A program made the translations under genes and the position numbers. A stretch of 64,000 nucleotides of DNA from Saprospiraceae bacterium. Its GTDB lineage: Bacteria; Bacteroidota; Bacteroidia; Chitinophagales; Saprospiraceae. Below, piece by piece: positions 17,511-25,817 of the stretch. Each line of letters opens with the position of its first letter. Position 1 is the first letter of the stretch. Under the pieces are notes generated by a model that did not search any database, was not told the origin of the DNA, and saw only the letters and a list, made by a program, of their open reading frames with translations. The DNA lies in contig JAHDDO010000013.1 of NCBI GenBank assembly GCA_020629315.1, positions 1 to 64,000 on the forward strand, written 5' to 3'.

Positions 17511-18107
17511 TTATTCTTCTTCTTGCTTAGACCCTCGAACATCTGAATATCCGAGCGACTGTGCATAGTTCTTCAATTTTTCTTTCAACATGTTCCGTGC
17601 TCTAAATAATCTAGAACGGACAGTGCCTATTGGAATGTCGATTATTTTGGCAATCTCTTCGTACTTGAACCCTTCTATATCACAAAGAAGGATTACTGTT
17701 CTAAAGTCAACGGGTAGAGAATTTATGGCGATAGTTACTTCATCTCCCATAATATTCTCAAAAATCTCTTCTCGTAAATCTAGGTAGCCTGTAGCTCCCT
17801 TGTCTTCGTCAGTATCGTGATAACTAATAAAATCCTCAAGATCAACTTTCGTTGGCCTCTTGGACCGCTTACGATATTCGTTAATGTAAGCGTTTTTCAA
17901 AATTTTAAACAACCAAGCCTTGGCATTAGTTCCCTCAATGTATCGATCTGCAAATCGATGGGCTTTCATAAAGGTTTCTTGGACTAGATCGTTCGCATCC
18001 TCTTCATTATAGGTAAGGTGAAATGCAAAGGTTTTCAATGCATCCGCATGTGGAAGGAACTCATTATGGAAGATTCTATAGTTCTTATCTTGAATATCAG
18101 ACACCAA
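17511..18107 (-). CDS. RNA polymerase sigma factor, ECF subfamily
   Basis: About 198 residues with both ECF regions. Region 2 reads EEDANDLVQETFMKAHRF and AKAWLFKILKNAYINEYRK; region 4 reads SLPVDFRTVILLCDIEGFKYEEIAKIIDIPIGTVRSRL, with the DNA-recognition helix at its end. The ORF track begins at TTG 18128, but that codon lies inside a clear -7 box (18126-18133). A start at TTG 18107 or GTG 18104 is therefore more likely; there is no ATG near the N terminus. It is followed by the small anti-sigma gene. Target promoters are unknown. Confidence 0.92.
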   Translation of the reverse strand: MVSDIQDKNYRIFHNEFLPHADALKTFAFHLTYNEEDANDLVQETFMKAHRFADRYIEGTNAKAWLFKILKNAYINEYRKRSKRPTKVDLEDFISYHDTDEDKGATGYLDLREEIFENIMGDEVTIAINSLPVDFRTVILLCDIEGFKYEEIAKIIDIPIGTVRSRLFRARNMLKEKLKNYAQSLGYSDVRGSKQEEE

Positions 18108-18125
18108 ATAAGGGATTAATAGCGG

Positions 18126-18133
18126 CAAACATA
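18126..18133 (-). promoter_or_regulatory. -7 box of the ECF sigma gene promoter
   Basis: TATGTTTG on the minus strand is an exact match to TAnnTTTG, followed by CC. It overlaps the ORF-track start codon and so argues for a downstream translation start. Confidence 0.5.
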
Positions 18134-18163
18134 CGGCAATTTTATCGGTAAATGCCTTATGAA

Positions 18164-18802
18164 TTAAGCAAATACTTCTATTACCTCATCGGGCAAACAC
18201 ACAAAAACTCGATCATTTTCCAAAGGTTTTATTGTTTTTAGGCCAGTAAAACTTCCAAATGCTGGCAACAAAGCTTGATGTTCACCAAAATAAAAGCAAG
18301 CAAGTCTCACTGATTGGCCGCCTTTACCTACCATACGGACTCCAGGATGAATATGGCCTGATATACAATACGCCTCAGTCAGTTCCTCCAACGGCTCATG
18401 CGTAAAGATAAAAGGGCCTTTTTTCAAGACATCATACACCTGTAAGCCTCCTGTATGATAAATACTCTCATCAAGAATGTCATGATTTCCTTTTATAAGA
18501 ATAAATGAGATTGAAGGGAATTGTGTAAGAAGGTCAAAAAAGGCGTAACATTCGTCATTTATATGAGCGTGAAAAAGATCACCTAAAAAGATGACCTCAT
18601 CAATGTTTTCATTCAATAACATCGAGCGCAACAATGCCCAATTATCTTCAATTCCATGAGTGGGTATTCCAATGCCGTTTTTACGGAAATGAGTGATTTT
18701 TCCAAAATGAAGATCAGAGACGACAAGGGTATTCCATTCTGGTATAAGCATGGCTTTTGTACTCAGTAATTTGATGTTGATATCTCTTATTGTAACGTCC
18801 AA
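18164..18802 (-). CDS. pdeM: Metallophosphoesterase PdeM (ligase-associated DNA damage response endonuclease)
   Basis: A 212-residue calcineurin-like phosphoesterase with the full metal site: VVSDLHFGK, FLGDLFHAH, LIKGNHDI, FTHEP and SGHIHPGV. The order and short size match the PdeM family, usually found with an ATP-dependent DNA ligase, an exonuclease and a helicase in a repair cassette. None of those partners is next to it here, so its role in repair is a family inference. The only usable start is TTG at 18802. It is divergent from serA. Confidence 0.88.
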   Translation of the reverse strand: MDVTIRDINIKLLSTKAMLIPEWNTLVVSDLHFGKITHFRKNGIGIPTHGIEDNWALLRSMLLNENIDEVIFLGDLFHAHINDECYAFFDLLTQFPSISFILIKGNHDILDESIYHTGGLQVYDVLKKGPFIFTHEPLEELTEAYCISGHIHPGVRMVGKGGQSVRLACFYFGEHQALLPAFGSFTGLKTIKPLENDRVFVCLPDEVIEVFA

Positions 18803-18908
18803 TGCAATGTTTATGTAATATTAACCCAATCCGCTAGGTATATTAAGGGATTGTGCGTTGCTTTGCACTCGAATGTAATTTATTTTTTCTAATATGTAAT
18901 TATCATAT

Positions 18909-19853
18909 ATGTTTAGGATTTTGGCCAACGATGGTCTTCATGAAACAGGCAAGAAACAATTAGAGGATGCGGGTATAGAAGTAGTCACAGAGAATATTCC
19001 GCAAGATGAATTAAACGGAAAGCTGCAGGATTTTGATGGCATTATTGTTAGAAGTGCAACGAAAGTAAGAAAGGAGCTCATTGATAATTGTCCTCGACTG
19101 AAGGTCATTGCAAGGGCGGGTGTAGGAATGGATAATATTGATGTGGAGTATGCACGATCCATTGGCAGAACAGTGATTAATACGCCATCAGCATCTTCTA
19201 GATCTGTTGCGGAGTTGGTATTTGGCCACTTTATTAGTTTATCAAGGGGGCTTTATTTGGCAAACAGAGAAATGCCAAACCAAGGTGATACAGCTTTTAA
19301 AGCATTAAAAAAATCGTATTCAAAAGGTAGTGAACTGAAAGGCAAAACGATTGGTGTCATAGGTTTAGGGCGAATAGGATGTGAGGCCATTAGAATTGCG
19401 GTGGGAATGGAAATGAACATTGTAGCGCACGACCCTTTTGTTGATAAGCGCTCTTTAGAGATAAATGTTTTAGGAGAAATTGTGAATGTCGAAATTGTGA
19501 GCCAAGCAATGTCACAAGTCTTAGCTTCGGCTGATTACATAACCTTACATGTGCCTAATTTAGGCAAACCACTTTTAGATGAAGCGGCATTTCAACAAAT
19601 GAAAGATGGCGTTATTTTGGTAAACGCAGCCAGAGGAGGTGTGGTTGACGAAGAAGCATTATTGGCGGCATTAGAGAAAGGAAAAGTTCGGGCAGCAGGA
19701 TTGGATGTGTTTATCAATGAACCGACGCCAGATAGTCGTTTATTGCAGAAACAAAACATTTCACTTTCCCCTCATATTGGGGCTTCTACCTTAGATGCAC
19801 AAGAGAATATAGGCGTGGAATTGGCGAATCAAATCATTGCGGCATTTTCGTAA
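18909..19853 (+). CDS. serA: D-3-phosphoglycerate dehydrogenase
   Basis: Oxidises 3-phosphoglycerate to 3-phosphohydroxypyruvate, the first step of serine synthesis. 314 residues: a catalytic domain with RSATKVRKELID and ARAGVGMDNIDVEYA, and a Rossmann domain with GVIGLGRIGCEA. The catalytic Arg (VNAARGGVVDE), Glu and His (SPHIGAST) are present. It is the short form without the C-terminal ACT domain, so serine feedback by that domain is not expected. It heads a four-gene operon with gaps of 1-5 bases and shares it with serC, which supports SerA over a generic 2-hydroxyacid dehydrogenase. Confidence 0.92.
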   Translation: MFRILANDGLHETGKKQLEDAGIEVVTENIPQDELNGKLQDFDGIIVRSATKVRKELIDNCPRLKVIARAGVGMDNIDVEYARSIGRTVINTPSASSRSVAELVFGHFISLSRGLYLANREMPNQGDTAFKALKKSYSKGSELKGKTIGVIGLGRIGCEAIRIAVGMEMNIVAHDPFVDKRSLEINVLGEIVNVEIVSQAMSQVLASADYITLHVPNLGKPLLDEAAFQQMKDGVILVNAARGGVVDEEALLAALEKGKVRAAGLDVFINEPTPDSRLLQKQNISLSPHIGASTLDAQENIGVELANQIIAAFS

Positions 19854-19854
19854 A

Positions 19855-20601
19855 ATGATAGTGAATCTTAAAATAGGGGATTCTAGTTTTACCGTTGATC
19901 TTGGTACAGGAACAGATCTATCTATAGGTTATGGTGGTAATAAAAGTGCACGATGTTATTATGCTCCAACACCTGATTTTGAACCTGTGAAAGGAGATGG
20001 TTGGATAGGCTCTGTTAATGAAGGATTCTCTGTAAATTATTATCAAGCGACCATAATTCCGCATGGCCAAGGGACACATACTGAGTGTGTTGGACATATA
20101 ACCAAGGAGATGGAAAAGGTGGGTAATGTCTTACAAGAACACCACTTTATGGCGCAGCTTATCAGTGTGTTCCCCATTCTTAAGGAAGATGGTGATAGAG
20201 TAATCCAAAAAGAGCAATTAGAAAAAATAGATATAGTCAATGATGCGAATGCATTAATTATTAGAACCATGCCTAATTTTTCCTATAAGACTAACATTGA
20301 TTATACCGGAAGCAACCCGTGTTATATCTCGGCTGATGCGCTGGCTTATTTAGCAGATTTAGACATAGATCATTTACTAGTAGACTTGCCTAGCGTAGAT
20401 CGAGAGTCAGATGGTGGCAAATTAGCGGCACATAGAGCTTTTTGGAATGGAGATAGAAAAGAACGTGCGACGATAACAGAGCTCATTTATGTTCCTGAAA
20501 AATGTCAGGATGGATTATACTTTCTAAACTTACAAATCAGTACATTGGACTTAGATGCAGTGCCAAGCAGGCCTATTATTTATCCTCTAAACAAAACGTA
20601 A
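19855..20601 (+). CDS. Cyclase family protein (kynurenine formamidase-like metal hydrolase)
   Basis: 248 residues of the cyclase/KynB fold. The metal-binding signature appears as HGQGTHTECVGH, a variant of HxGTHxDxPxH with Glu for the usual Asp, and a second site as LPSVDRESDGGKLAAHRAFW. Members hydrolyse arylformamides such as N-formylkynurenine, or other cyclic amides. The ORF track starts at an in-frame TTG inside serA (19837), but ATG 19855, one base after the serA stop, is the better start. It is sandwiched between serA and serC and followed two genes later by a 2-aminomuconate-deaminase-like gene, which hints at tryptophan catabolism. Confidence 0.85.
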   Translation: MIVNLKIGDSSFTVDLGTGTDLSIGYGGNKSARCYYAPTPDFEPVKGDGWIGSVNEGFSVNYYQATIIPHGQGTHTECVGHITKEMEKVGNVLQEHHFMAQLISVFPILKEDGDRVIQKEQLEKIDIVNDANALIIRTMPNFSYKTNIDYTGSNPCYISADALAYLADLDIDHLLVDLPSVDRESDGGKLAAHRAFWNGDRKERATITELIYVPEKCQDGLYFLNLQISTLDLDAVPSRPIIYPLNKT

Positions 20602-20604
20602 AAA

Positions 20605-21672
20605 ATGGTTCATAATTTCTTTGCCGGTCCGGCAATTTTACCGAAATCAGTATTAAAAAAGGCTTCTGAATCAGTGCTGTCTTTTGCAGATATGGGCTTA
20701 TCGGTCTTAGAAATATCTCATAGGTCTAAACAGTTTGGCGAGGTCATGGAAAAAGCAGAAAACCTTACTAGAACATTAAGTGGGGCGACAGATGACTATG
20801 CGGTTCTTTTTCTTACAGGAGGAGCAAGCTCTCAGTTTTATCTGACAGCGATGAATGTATTAGGGAAAGGAGAAACAGCAGCGTATGTTGATACAGGTAC
20901 TTGGTCGACTAAAGCTATTAAGGAAGCAAAGCTTTTTGGAAACATAGAAGTTGTGGCTAGCTCTGCCGATCGAGGGTACTCATATGTACCGAAAAATTTT
21001 AACCTTCCTTCAAACACAAAGTACCTACATATAACCAGTAACAATACCATCTATGGTACTCAATATCAGAAAATGCCTGATGTTTCAGTTCCATTGGTTT
21101 GTGATATGTCTTCGGATCTCTTTTCCAGACCAATAGACATAGAAAAGTATGATATTATTTATGCAGGTGCACAAAAGAATCTGGGTCCAGCAGGGGTGAC
21201 CTTGGTGATAATCAAAAAAGATATTTTGGGGAAAGTCGAAAGGGAGATTCCTACTATGCTTGATTATCGAACGCATATAACTAAAGGCTCTATGTTTAAC
21301 ACACCTCCAGCTTTTCCGATTTATGTGTCAATGCTTACTATGGAATGGATTATGGAACAGGGAGGTCCTGGACGAATGCAAGAAATTAATGAGGAGAAAG
21401 CAAGTATTTTATATAATGAGATAGACAGAAACCCTTGTTTCACAGGAAAGGCAGAGTCCGAAGATCGATCTAGAATGAACGTTACTTTTTTGCCTACTAA
21501 AGAGGAGTATACAGAGCCTTTCCTTGATATGTGTGCAGCTAATAATTGTGTTGGTGTAAAAGGGCATCGATCAGTAGGAGGATTTAGAGCGTCCATTTAT
21601 AATGCTATCAGCAAAGAAAGTGTGCAAGTGCTAACAGATACCATGAAGGATTTTGCAAATAAATTCGGCTAG
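20605..21672 (+). CDS. serC: Phosphoserine aminotransferase
   Basis: A PLP enzyme (class V fold) that converts 3-phosphohydroxypyruvate and glutamate to phosphoserine, the second step of serine synthesis. 355 residues with the N-terminal [24 protein letters not shown], and the PLP-lysine segment [13 protein letters not shown]. The C terminus has [15 protein letters not shown], which is the substrate-phosphate-binding region of SerC. Three bases separate it from the cyclase gene and five from the RidA-like gene. Confidence 0.95.
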   Translation: MVHNFFAGPAILPKSVLKKASESVLSFADMGLSVLEISHRSKQFGEVMEKAENLTRTLSGATDDYAVLFLTGGASSQFYLTAMNVLGKGETAAYVDTGTWSTKAIKEAKLFGNIEVVASSADRGYSYVPKNFNLPSNTKYLHITSNNTIYGTQYQKMPDVSVPLVCDMSSDLFSRPIDIEKYDIIYAGAQKNLGPAGVTLVIIKKDILGKVEREIPTMLDYRTHITKGSMFNTPPAFPIYVSMLTMEWIMEQGGPGRMQEINEEKASILYNEIDRNPCFTGKAESEDRSRMNVTFLPTKEEYTEPFLDMCAANNCVGVKGHRSVGGFRASIYNAISKESVQVLTDTMKDFANKFG

Positions 21673-21677
21673 GAATT

Positions 21678-22091
21678 ATGATACAAAGCCATACAGATAA
21701 TCAAGGAGCGAAACCTAGAGGTAAATATCCACATGTAAAAAGGGTAGGTGATTTTATTTTTGTGTCAGGAACCAGTAGCCGACGTAAAGATAATAGTATT
21801 GCTGGAGCGGAAGTTGATGAGATGGGCACAACCACATTGGATATAAAAGAGCAGACTAAAGCGGTTCTGGAAAACATCGATCGCATTTTAAAGTCAGTAG
21901 GATCTGATTTAACAGAGGTGGTGGACGTGAGCAGCTTCTTGGTAAATATGAATGACTTTGGAGGCTACAATGAGACGTATGGACAGTTCTTTGGCTCAGA
22001 TGGTCCTACCCGTACAACCGTGGCAGTACACCAACTTCCTCATCCTCATTTATTAATAGAAATTAAAGTAATTGCATATAGTCCAAAATAA
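21678..22091 (+). CDS. RidA family protein, 2-aminomuconate deaminase-like
   Basis: A 137-residue trimeric RidA/YjgF fold. Ordinary RidA is about 125-130 residues; this one shows segments that I recall from 2-aminomuconate deaminases: [36 protein letters not shown] and [22 protein letters not shown]. That enzyme deaminates 2-aminomuconate late in tryptophan/kynurenine and 2-aminophenol breakdown. A general RidA role, removing reactive 2-aminoacrylate formed from serine by PLP enzymes, is the alternative and would also suit a serine operon. Last gene of the unit, followed by a terminator. Confidence 0.85.
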   Translation: MIQSHTDNQGAKPRGKYPHVKRVGDFIFVSGTSSRRKDNSIAGAEVDEMGTTTLDIKEQTKAVLENIDRILKSVGSDLTEVVDVSSFLVNMNDFGGYNETYGQFFGSDGPTRTTVAVHQLPHPHLLIEIKVIAYSPK

Positions 22092-22092
22092 A

Positions 22093-22118
22093 AAAGGCCA
22101 GCTAAACGCTGACCTTTA
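22093..22118 (+). terminator. Terminator of the serA-serC operon
   Basis: AAAGGCCAGC/GCTGACCTTT stem (one mismatch) around TAAAC, starting 2 bases after the stop codon and followed by TAATTT. The tail is short but the stem is good. Confidence 0.65.
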
Positions 22119-22141
22119 ATTTGGGGTTATGTTTGCCGTTG

Positions 22142-22729
22142 TTATTCACCAGCGCTTAAAGTTACAGATATTTCGAATTCATCATAGATAGTATTGTCTC
22201 CAAGATTATCGAAAAATGAACCTGAGCCATATCTTACATCATATTCACTTCTATCAATAGTGATATTTGCTGTCATTTCACCTGCCTCATTAGTGAAAAC
22301 GTTAAATTTTACAGGATTTGTTTTGTCTTTGATTGTTAGATCGGCAATTACCTTATACTCTCCGGCAACACCTCTACTTACAACTTTTGTAATATCTAGC
22401 TTTGCAGTAGGGTAACTAGCAACACCAAAGAAATCATCCGACGCAAGATGGCCTACTAATTTGTCTGCATATTCACCCTCCATATCTGTGCATGAAATAC
22501 TAGCCATGTCAATTACGAAATTGCCGCCTGATAATGCACCATCAGTCATTTGAATGTCTCCTGAAGCAAGGCCTACGTTGCCTTCATGTGAACCTCCAAT
22601 CTTATATCCTTTCCAGGAAATCGTGGCGTTGGTGTTATCAAGATTTATTGTTTTTGGTTCCCCGTTTGATGCAAGCAACATACCAGTAGATGCAAGCAAC
22701 ATAAATGTAAATGTGATTAACTTCTTCAT
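22142..22729 (-). CDS. YceI family periplasmic protein
   Basis: 195 residues with a clear signal peptide (KKLITFTFMLLASTGMLLAS) and a YceI beta-barrel. The family binds isoprenoid-like lipids in a lipocalin-like pocket. Visible features are ATISWKGYKIGGSHEGNV, YPTAKLDIT and the end block ITIDRSEYDVRYGSGSFFDN. It lies nine bases after a MarR gene in the same orientation, a pairing common in Bacteroidota, so it is probably controlled by that regulator. Confidence 0.9.
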   Translation of the reverse strand: MKKLITFTFMLLASTGMLLASNGEPKTINLDNTNATISWKGYKIGGSHEGNVGLASGDIQMTDGALSGGNFVIDMASISCTDMEGEYADKLVGHLASDDFFGVASYPTAKLDITKVVSRGVAGEYKVIADLTIKDKTNPVKFNVFTNEAGEMTANITIDRSEYDVRYGSGSFFDNLGDNTIYDEFEISVTLSAGE

Positions 22730-22738
22730 AATTTTAGG

Positions 22739-23188
22739 TTATCTGATTTTATTTAAAATGCTATTTAATTGAAGGACTTCTGATTTACTTAGATTTTGTA
22801 AAGGGCTTGTTTTACCTGCCGAAACGGAGGATACCTTTTTAAGTAAGGATTTACCTTGCTTACTTAGTTCTATGCTAATTTTTCTGGCATCGTCACAAAA
22901 TGGTTTTTTTATCAGGAGCCCTTTTTTTACCATCCTGTCTACAAGTCTTGAAGAGTCTGCGCTTTTTACTAATAGTCGTTCTCTTATATACGCCGTAGAT
23001 ACATTTTCATCGGCCCCATTGACTATCCTCAAAACATTGAATTGTTTTGAACTAATTCCGTACTGCGATAACACTTGATTAATATGATCAGATACAAGGT
23101 TGCCTGTATATATCATATTAACCAATGCTCTTGTCCATTCGTCTGAAAAGGGTTTTGTCTGTTTAATTATTGATTCTATCGTTGCCAC
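22739..23188 (-). CDS. MarR family transcriptional regulator
   Basis: A 149-residue winged-helix dimer. The DNA-binding core runs from QYGISSKQFNVLRIV through NVSTAYIRERLLVKSADSSRLVDRMVKKGLL to the wing CDDARKISIELSKQGKSLL. The ligand is unknown. The start is GTG at 23188; a well-formed promoter places the transcription start at or within that codon, so the mRNA may be leaderless or initiation may lie downstream. It probably represses itself and yceI through the palindromes in its promoter. Confidence 0.9.
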   Translation of the reverse strand: MATIESIIKQTKPFSDEWTRALVNMIYTGNLVSDHINQVLSQYGISSKQFNVLRIVNGADENVSTAYIRERLLVKSADSSRLVDRMVKKGLLIKKPFCDDARKISIELSKQGKSLLKKVSSVSAGKTSPLQNLSKSEVLQLNSILNKIR

Positions 23189-23192
23189 AATG

Positions 23193-23226
23193 CAAATATA
23201 GTGTTATAACATCGATGTTGCAACAT
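23193..23226 (-). promoter_or_regulatory. marR-yceI promoter with three overlapping palindromes
   Basis: On the minus strand the -33 TTG (23221-23223) and -7 TATATTTG (23193-23200) are 20 bases apart, a near-ideal Bacteroidota promoter. The spacer is filled by three overlapping perfect palindromes: TGTTATAACA (23202-23211), AACATCGATGTT (23208-23219) and ATGTTGCAACAT (23215-23226). All share the half-site ATGTT/AACAT. Binding of a MarR dimer here would block RNA polymerase, so this is very likely the autoregulatory operator. Confidence 0.75.
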
Positions 23227-23255
23227 TAAAATTAATAAATTTTTTTGGATGCTTA

Positions 23256-24041
23256 TTATTGAAGTAAATTTTGATGTGGAAATTCAAATTGAATGCCTGC
23301 AATTATTGTGTTATTATATGTGCTGTCATTGGTCACTCTTACCTTGTTGACAAGCGCTAACCAAGGCTTATATCCTTTCATTTGAGAGTGATATAGATCT
23401 ATATGATTGTTTGCTTTATTCCATAATTGCTTTTGTACATAACAGTATAAAGAGTAGTGGTATGCGGAGGGATCGATATATTTTCCAGGTATTATATTAT
23501 CGATATAAGAATCAAGAAACGTTAGTGCTTTACTGTGATCTCCAATAAGTGTGTGGCTAATCCCAAGCATAAGTTCGAGGTCAATAAAAGGCATTGTCCG
23601 CCATTGACTACTGTCTATTAAGTCTAAAGAGTATAAATCGACTAAAGCATCTTCTGGATTTTCAAGAAAGCATATATATTGATATGCACGTAAGGGTTTC
23701 CATTTTGCAGGATTAAGACTGACTGCGATATCTATATTTTTTTTCCATAGATCATGCATTTCGTGTATTAGATAGAAAGAAGATAGTTCAGCAAAAACAC
23801 GATCATTTTTATCATCGTATCGTATTGCTTTTAGAAGAATTTTCTCTCTTTCCAATTTTCCTTTATCTAAAGAATAACTTTCTTTTAGCAGCTGATTTGC
23901 TTTTTCAACTCTTTCTAAGGGTTTCATAAAGTAGTGAGGATCATCTAAAAGATTACAACTGCAGATAAGGCAAATACTGCAAAACCAGATGATGGTTAGC
24001 ACATGTTTCGCTTTGGATGAGTGTTCTATTTGTGAGCTCAC
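23256..24041 (-). CDS. Uncharacterised TPR-like lipoprotein
   Basis: 261 residues with an N-terminal signal ending in the lipobox LICSC, so probably anchored to a membrane facing the periplasm. The rest is a string of amphipathic helix pairs (for example AELSSFYLIHEMHDLW, MLGISHTLIGDHSKAL and SLYCYVQKQLWNKANN) resembling tetratricopeptide repeats without perfect consensus. I do not recognise a family. TPR lipoproteins usually act as scaffolds for envelope complexes. It is transcribed alone or after metB, which lies 60 bases upstream. Confidence 0.7.
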   Translation of the reverse strand: MSSQIEHSSKAKHVLTIIWFCSICLICSCNLLDDPHYFMKPLERVEKANQLLKESYSLDKGKLEREKILLKAIRYDDKNDRVFAELSSFYLIHEMHDLWKKNIDIAVSLNPAKWKPLRAYQYICFLENPEDALVDLYSLDLIDSSQWRTMPFIDLELMLGISHTLIGDHSKALTFLDSYIDNIIPGKYIDPSAYHYSLYCYVQKQLWNKANNHIDLYHSQMKGYKPWLALVNKVRVTNDSTYNNTIIAGIQFEFPHQNLLQ

Positions 24042-24101
24042 TGTCCAAACCTAGAACAAAGCAATGGCCTTCGGAAATTTTTAGTGCTTGTTTACAAACT
24101 A

Positions 24102-25241
24102 TTAACGTTCGATAGCTGATCGAAGATCATTCCACAAATCTTCTTTATTTTCTATACCAACACTAAGCCGGATTAAAGAGTCCGTCAATCCCGTTTTTTG
24201 TCGTTCTTCATATGGAATAGATGCATGCGTCATACTGGCTGGATGACCAATTAAACTTTCCACACCTCCTAATGACTCTGCTAACGAAAAGTAATGCGTA
24301 TTCGATAAAATTTTCTCAGCGTTTTCCATAGTATTTTCTACAAGATCAAACGAGATCATTCCTCCAAACCTTTTCATTTGTTTGGCTGCGATATCGTGAC
24401 CTTTGTGGTCAGCAAAACCAGGATAGTATACCTTATTTATCTTATCAAAGGAAAGTAGTTTTTCTGCTAAATATTCTGCATTATCGCAAGCTCTGTCCAT
24501 TCTTATATGAAGTGTTTTAATTCCTCTAAGAATCAAAAAACAATCTTGTGGACCTGGCACGGCACCTGCAGCATTTTGTATAAAACGAAGCTGATCAGCT
24601 AAGGCATCATTTTTTACTATAACACAGCCATGCACAACGTCTGAATGTCCTCCAAGATATTTTGTTGCAGAATGTAATACTATATCAGCACCAAGATCGA
24701 GTGGTGTTTGTAAGTATGGAGAAGCAAAAGTATTATCGACACAAACCAATACCTTTTCATTTACTTGTTCTGCCAAGGCTTTAATATCTACGATATTTAG
24801 CATTGGGTTTGTAGGTGTTTCAATCCACAGAAGTCTGGTATTTTCATTGATTAGGGATTTCACATTTTCAGTTTCACTTAGATCTGTAAAATGCATTTTG
24901 ATGCCGTAACGCTCAAAAAGTCGCACCATTAATCTATAAGACCCACCATATAAATCATTACTAGAAATAACCTCATCACCAGGCTCCAATAATTTAAGCA
25001 CGGCATCTAAGGCTGCTAGTCCAGAGGAAAAACAAATACCATGGCTTCCATTTTCTAATGCAGCAAGGTTAGCTTCTAACACAGAACGGGTAGGGTTTTG
25101 TGTTCTTGCATATTCAAAACCTTTATGAACGCCAGGTTTTTCCTGTACATAAGTAGAGGTCTGAAATATAGGCGTCATAATAGCACCTGTTGAAGGATCA
25201 GGTTGAATACCTGCATGAATAACTTTAGTCTCAAATTTCAT
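24102..25241 (-). CDS. metB: Cystathionine gamma-synthase-type trans-sulfuration PLP enzyme
   Basis: 379 residues of the Cys/Met metabolism PLP family. The PLP-lysine segment is LHSATKYLGGHSDVVHG. Also visible are TPIFQTSTYV, EYARTQNPTRSVLE (with the phosphate-contacting Tyr and Arg) and GGVESLIGHPASMTHASIP at the end. The family includes cystathionine gamma-synthase (MetB), gamma-lyase and O-acetylhomoserine sulfhydrylases, which are hard to tell apart by eye. Length and the end block fit MetB or gamma-lyase. ATG start. No other sulfur-amino-acid genes are adjacent. Confidence 0.85.
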   Translation of the reverse strand: MKFETKVIHAGIQPDPSTGAIMTPIFQTSTYVQEKPGVHKGFEYARTQNPTRSVLEANLAALENGSHGICFSSGLAALDAVLKLLEPGDEVISSNDLYGGSYRLMVRLFERYGIKMHFTDLSETENVKSLINENTRLLWIETPTNPMLNIVDIKALAEQVNEKVLVCVDNTFASPYLQTPLDLGADIVLHSATKYLGGHSDVVHGCVIVKNDALADQLRFIQNAAGAVPGPQDCFLILRGIKTLHIRMDRACDNAEYLAEKLLSFDKINKVYYPGFADHKGHDIAAKQMKRFGGMISFDLVENTMENAEKILSNTHYFSLAESLGGVESLIGHPASMTHASIPYEERQKTGLTDSLIRLSVGIENKEDLWNDLRSAIER

Positions 25242-25280
25242 GTAAATGAATTATGCTGCAAATGTAGTTTAACTAAGGGC

Positions 25281-25313
25281 AAAAAAAAAGGCCGTCCCGA
25301 AAGAGACAGCCTT
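25281..25313 (-). terminator. Intrinsic terminator of the HU gene
   Basis: On the minus strand GGCTGTCTC-TTTCG-GGACGGCC (with one G-U) is followed by TTTTTTTTT. It lies about 20 bases past the HU stop codon. Confidence 0.85.
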
Positions 25314-25334
25314 ATATAGAATTTCTAATCGTTT

Positions 25335-25607
25335 CTAGTTTACAGCGTCAGTTAACGCTTTACCTGCTTTAAACTTTACTAATGTTTTAGCTGGTATCTT
25401 AATAGTTGCTCCAGTAGCTGGATTTCTTCCATCTCTTGCAGCTCTTCTAGACGTTGAAAAAGTACCGAATCCAACAAAAGAAGCTTTATCTCCTGTTTTG
25501 ATGCAAGACTCAATATTTGTAAAAACGGCATTTACAGCGTCAGTTGCCTGTCCTTTGGTAATACCTGCAGCAGAAGCTACTGAATTAATTAAATCACCTT
25601 TGTTCAT
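25335..25607 (-). CDS. hup: HU family DNA-binding protein
   Basis: A 90-residue nucleoid protein that binds and bends DNA as a dimer. It shows the full HU pattern: NKGDLINSVASAAGITKG, FGTFSTSRRAARDGRNPATG (the DNA-contacting arm with the RNP intercalating turn) and the C-terminal KFKAGKALTDAVN. Length is the classical 90. It is a single-gene unit with a clear promoter upstream and a strong terminator downstream. Confidence 0.95.
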   Translation of the reverse strand: MNKGDLINSVASAAGITKGQATDAVNAVFTNIESCIKTGDKASFVGFGTFSTSRRAARDGRNPATGATIKIPAKTLVKFKAGKALTDAVN

Positions 25608-25650
25608 TATTAAAAATTTTAGTTGTTTAATTCTTTTTTGAAAACGATTC

Positions 25651-25680
25651 CAAAATTAGGTTTATTTACATATAACCAAA
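25651..25680 (-). promoter_or_regulatory. Promoter of the HU gene
   Basis: On the minus strand TTTG (25677-25680) and TAATTTTG (25651-25658) are separated by 18 bases, a good match to the Bacteroidota -33/-7 promoter. It predicts a leader of about 35-40 bases before the HU ATG. Confidence 0.7.
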
Positions 25681-25709
25681 AAAATTATATGATAAATTCG
25701 GCGAAAAAC

Positions 25710-25733
25710 CCGTGAAAACTGGGGTTTTCACGG
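25710..25733 (-). terminator. Perfect hairpin upstream of the HU promoter
   Basis: CCGTGAAAAC/GTTTTCACGG, a 10-bp perfect stem with loop TGGG. On the minus strand it is followed by GTTTTTC, so it looks like a terminator that would stop leftward transcription before the HU promoter. An operator is the alternative. No leftward gene feeds into it in the window. Confidence 0.45.
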
Positions 25734-25817
25734 ATATTAACAGATAAAATGGGACATTATTTCATCACAAGTACGAAAAATGTGTGTGCCATCGTTATGT
25801 AGCAGAATTGATTTACC

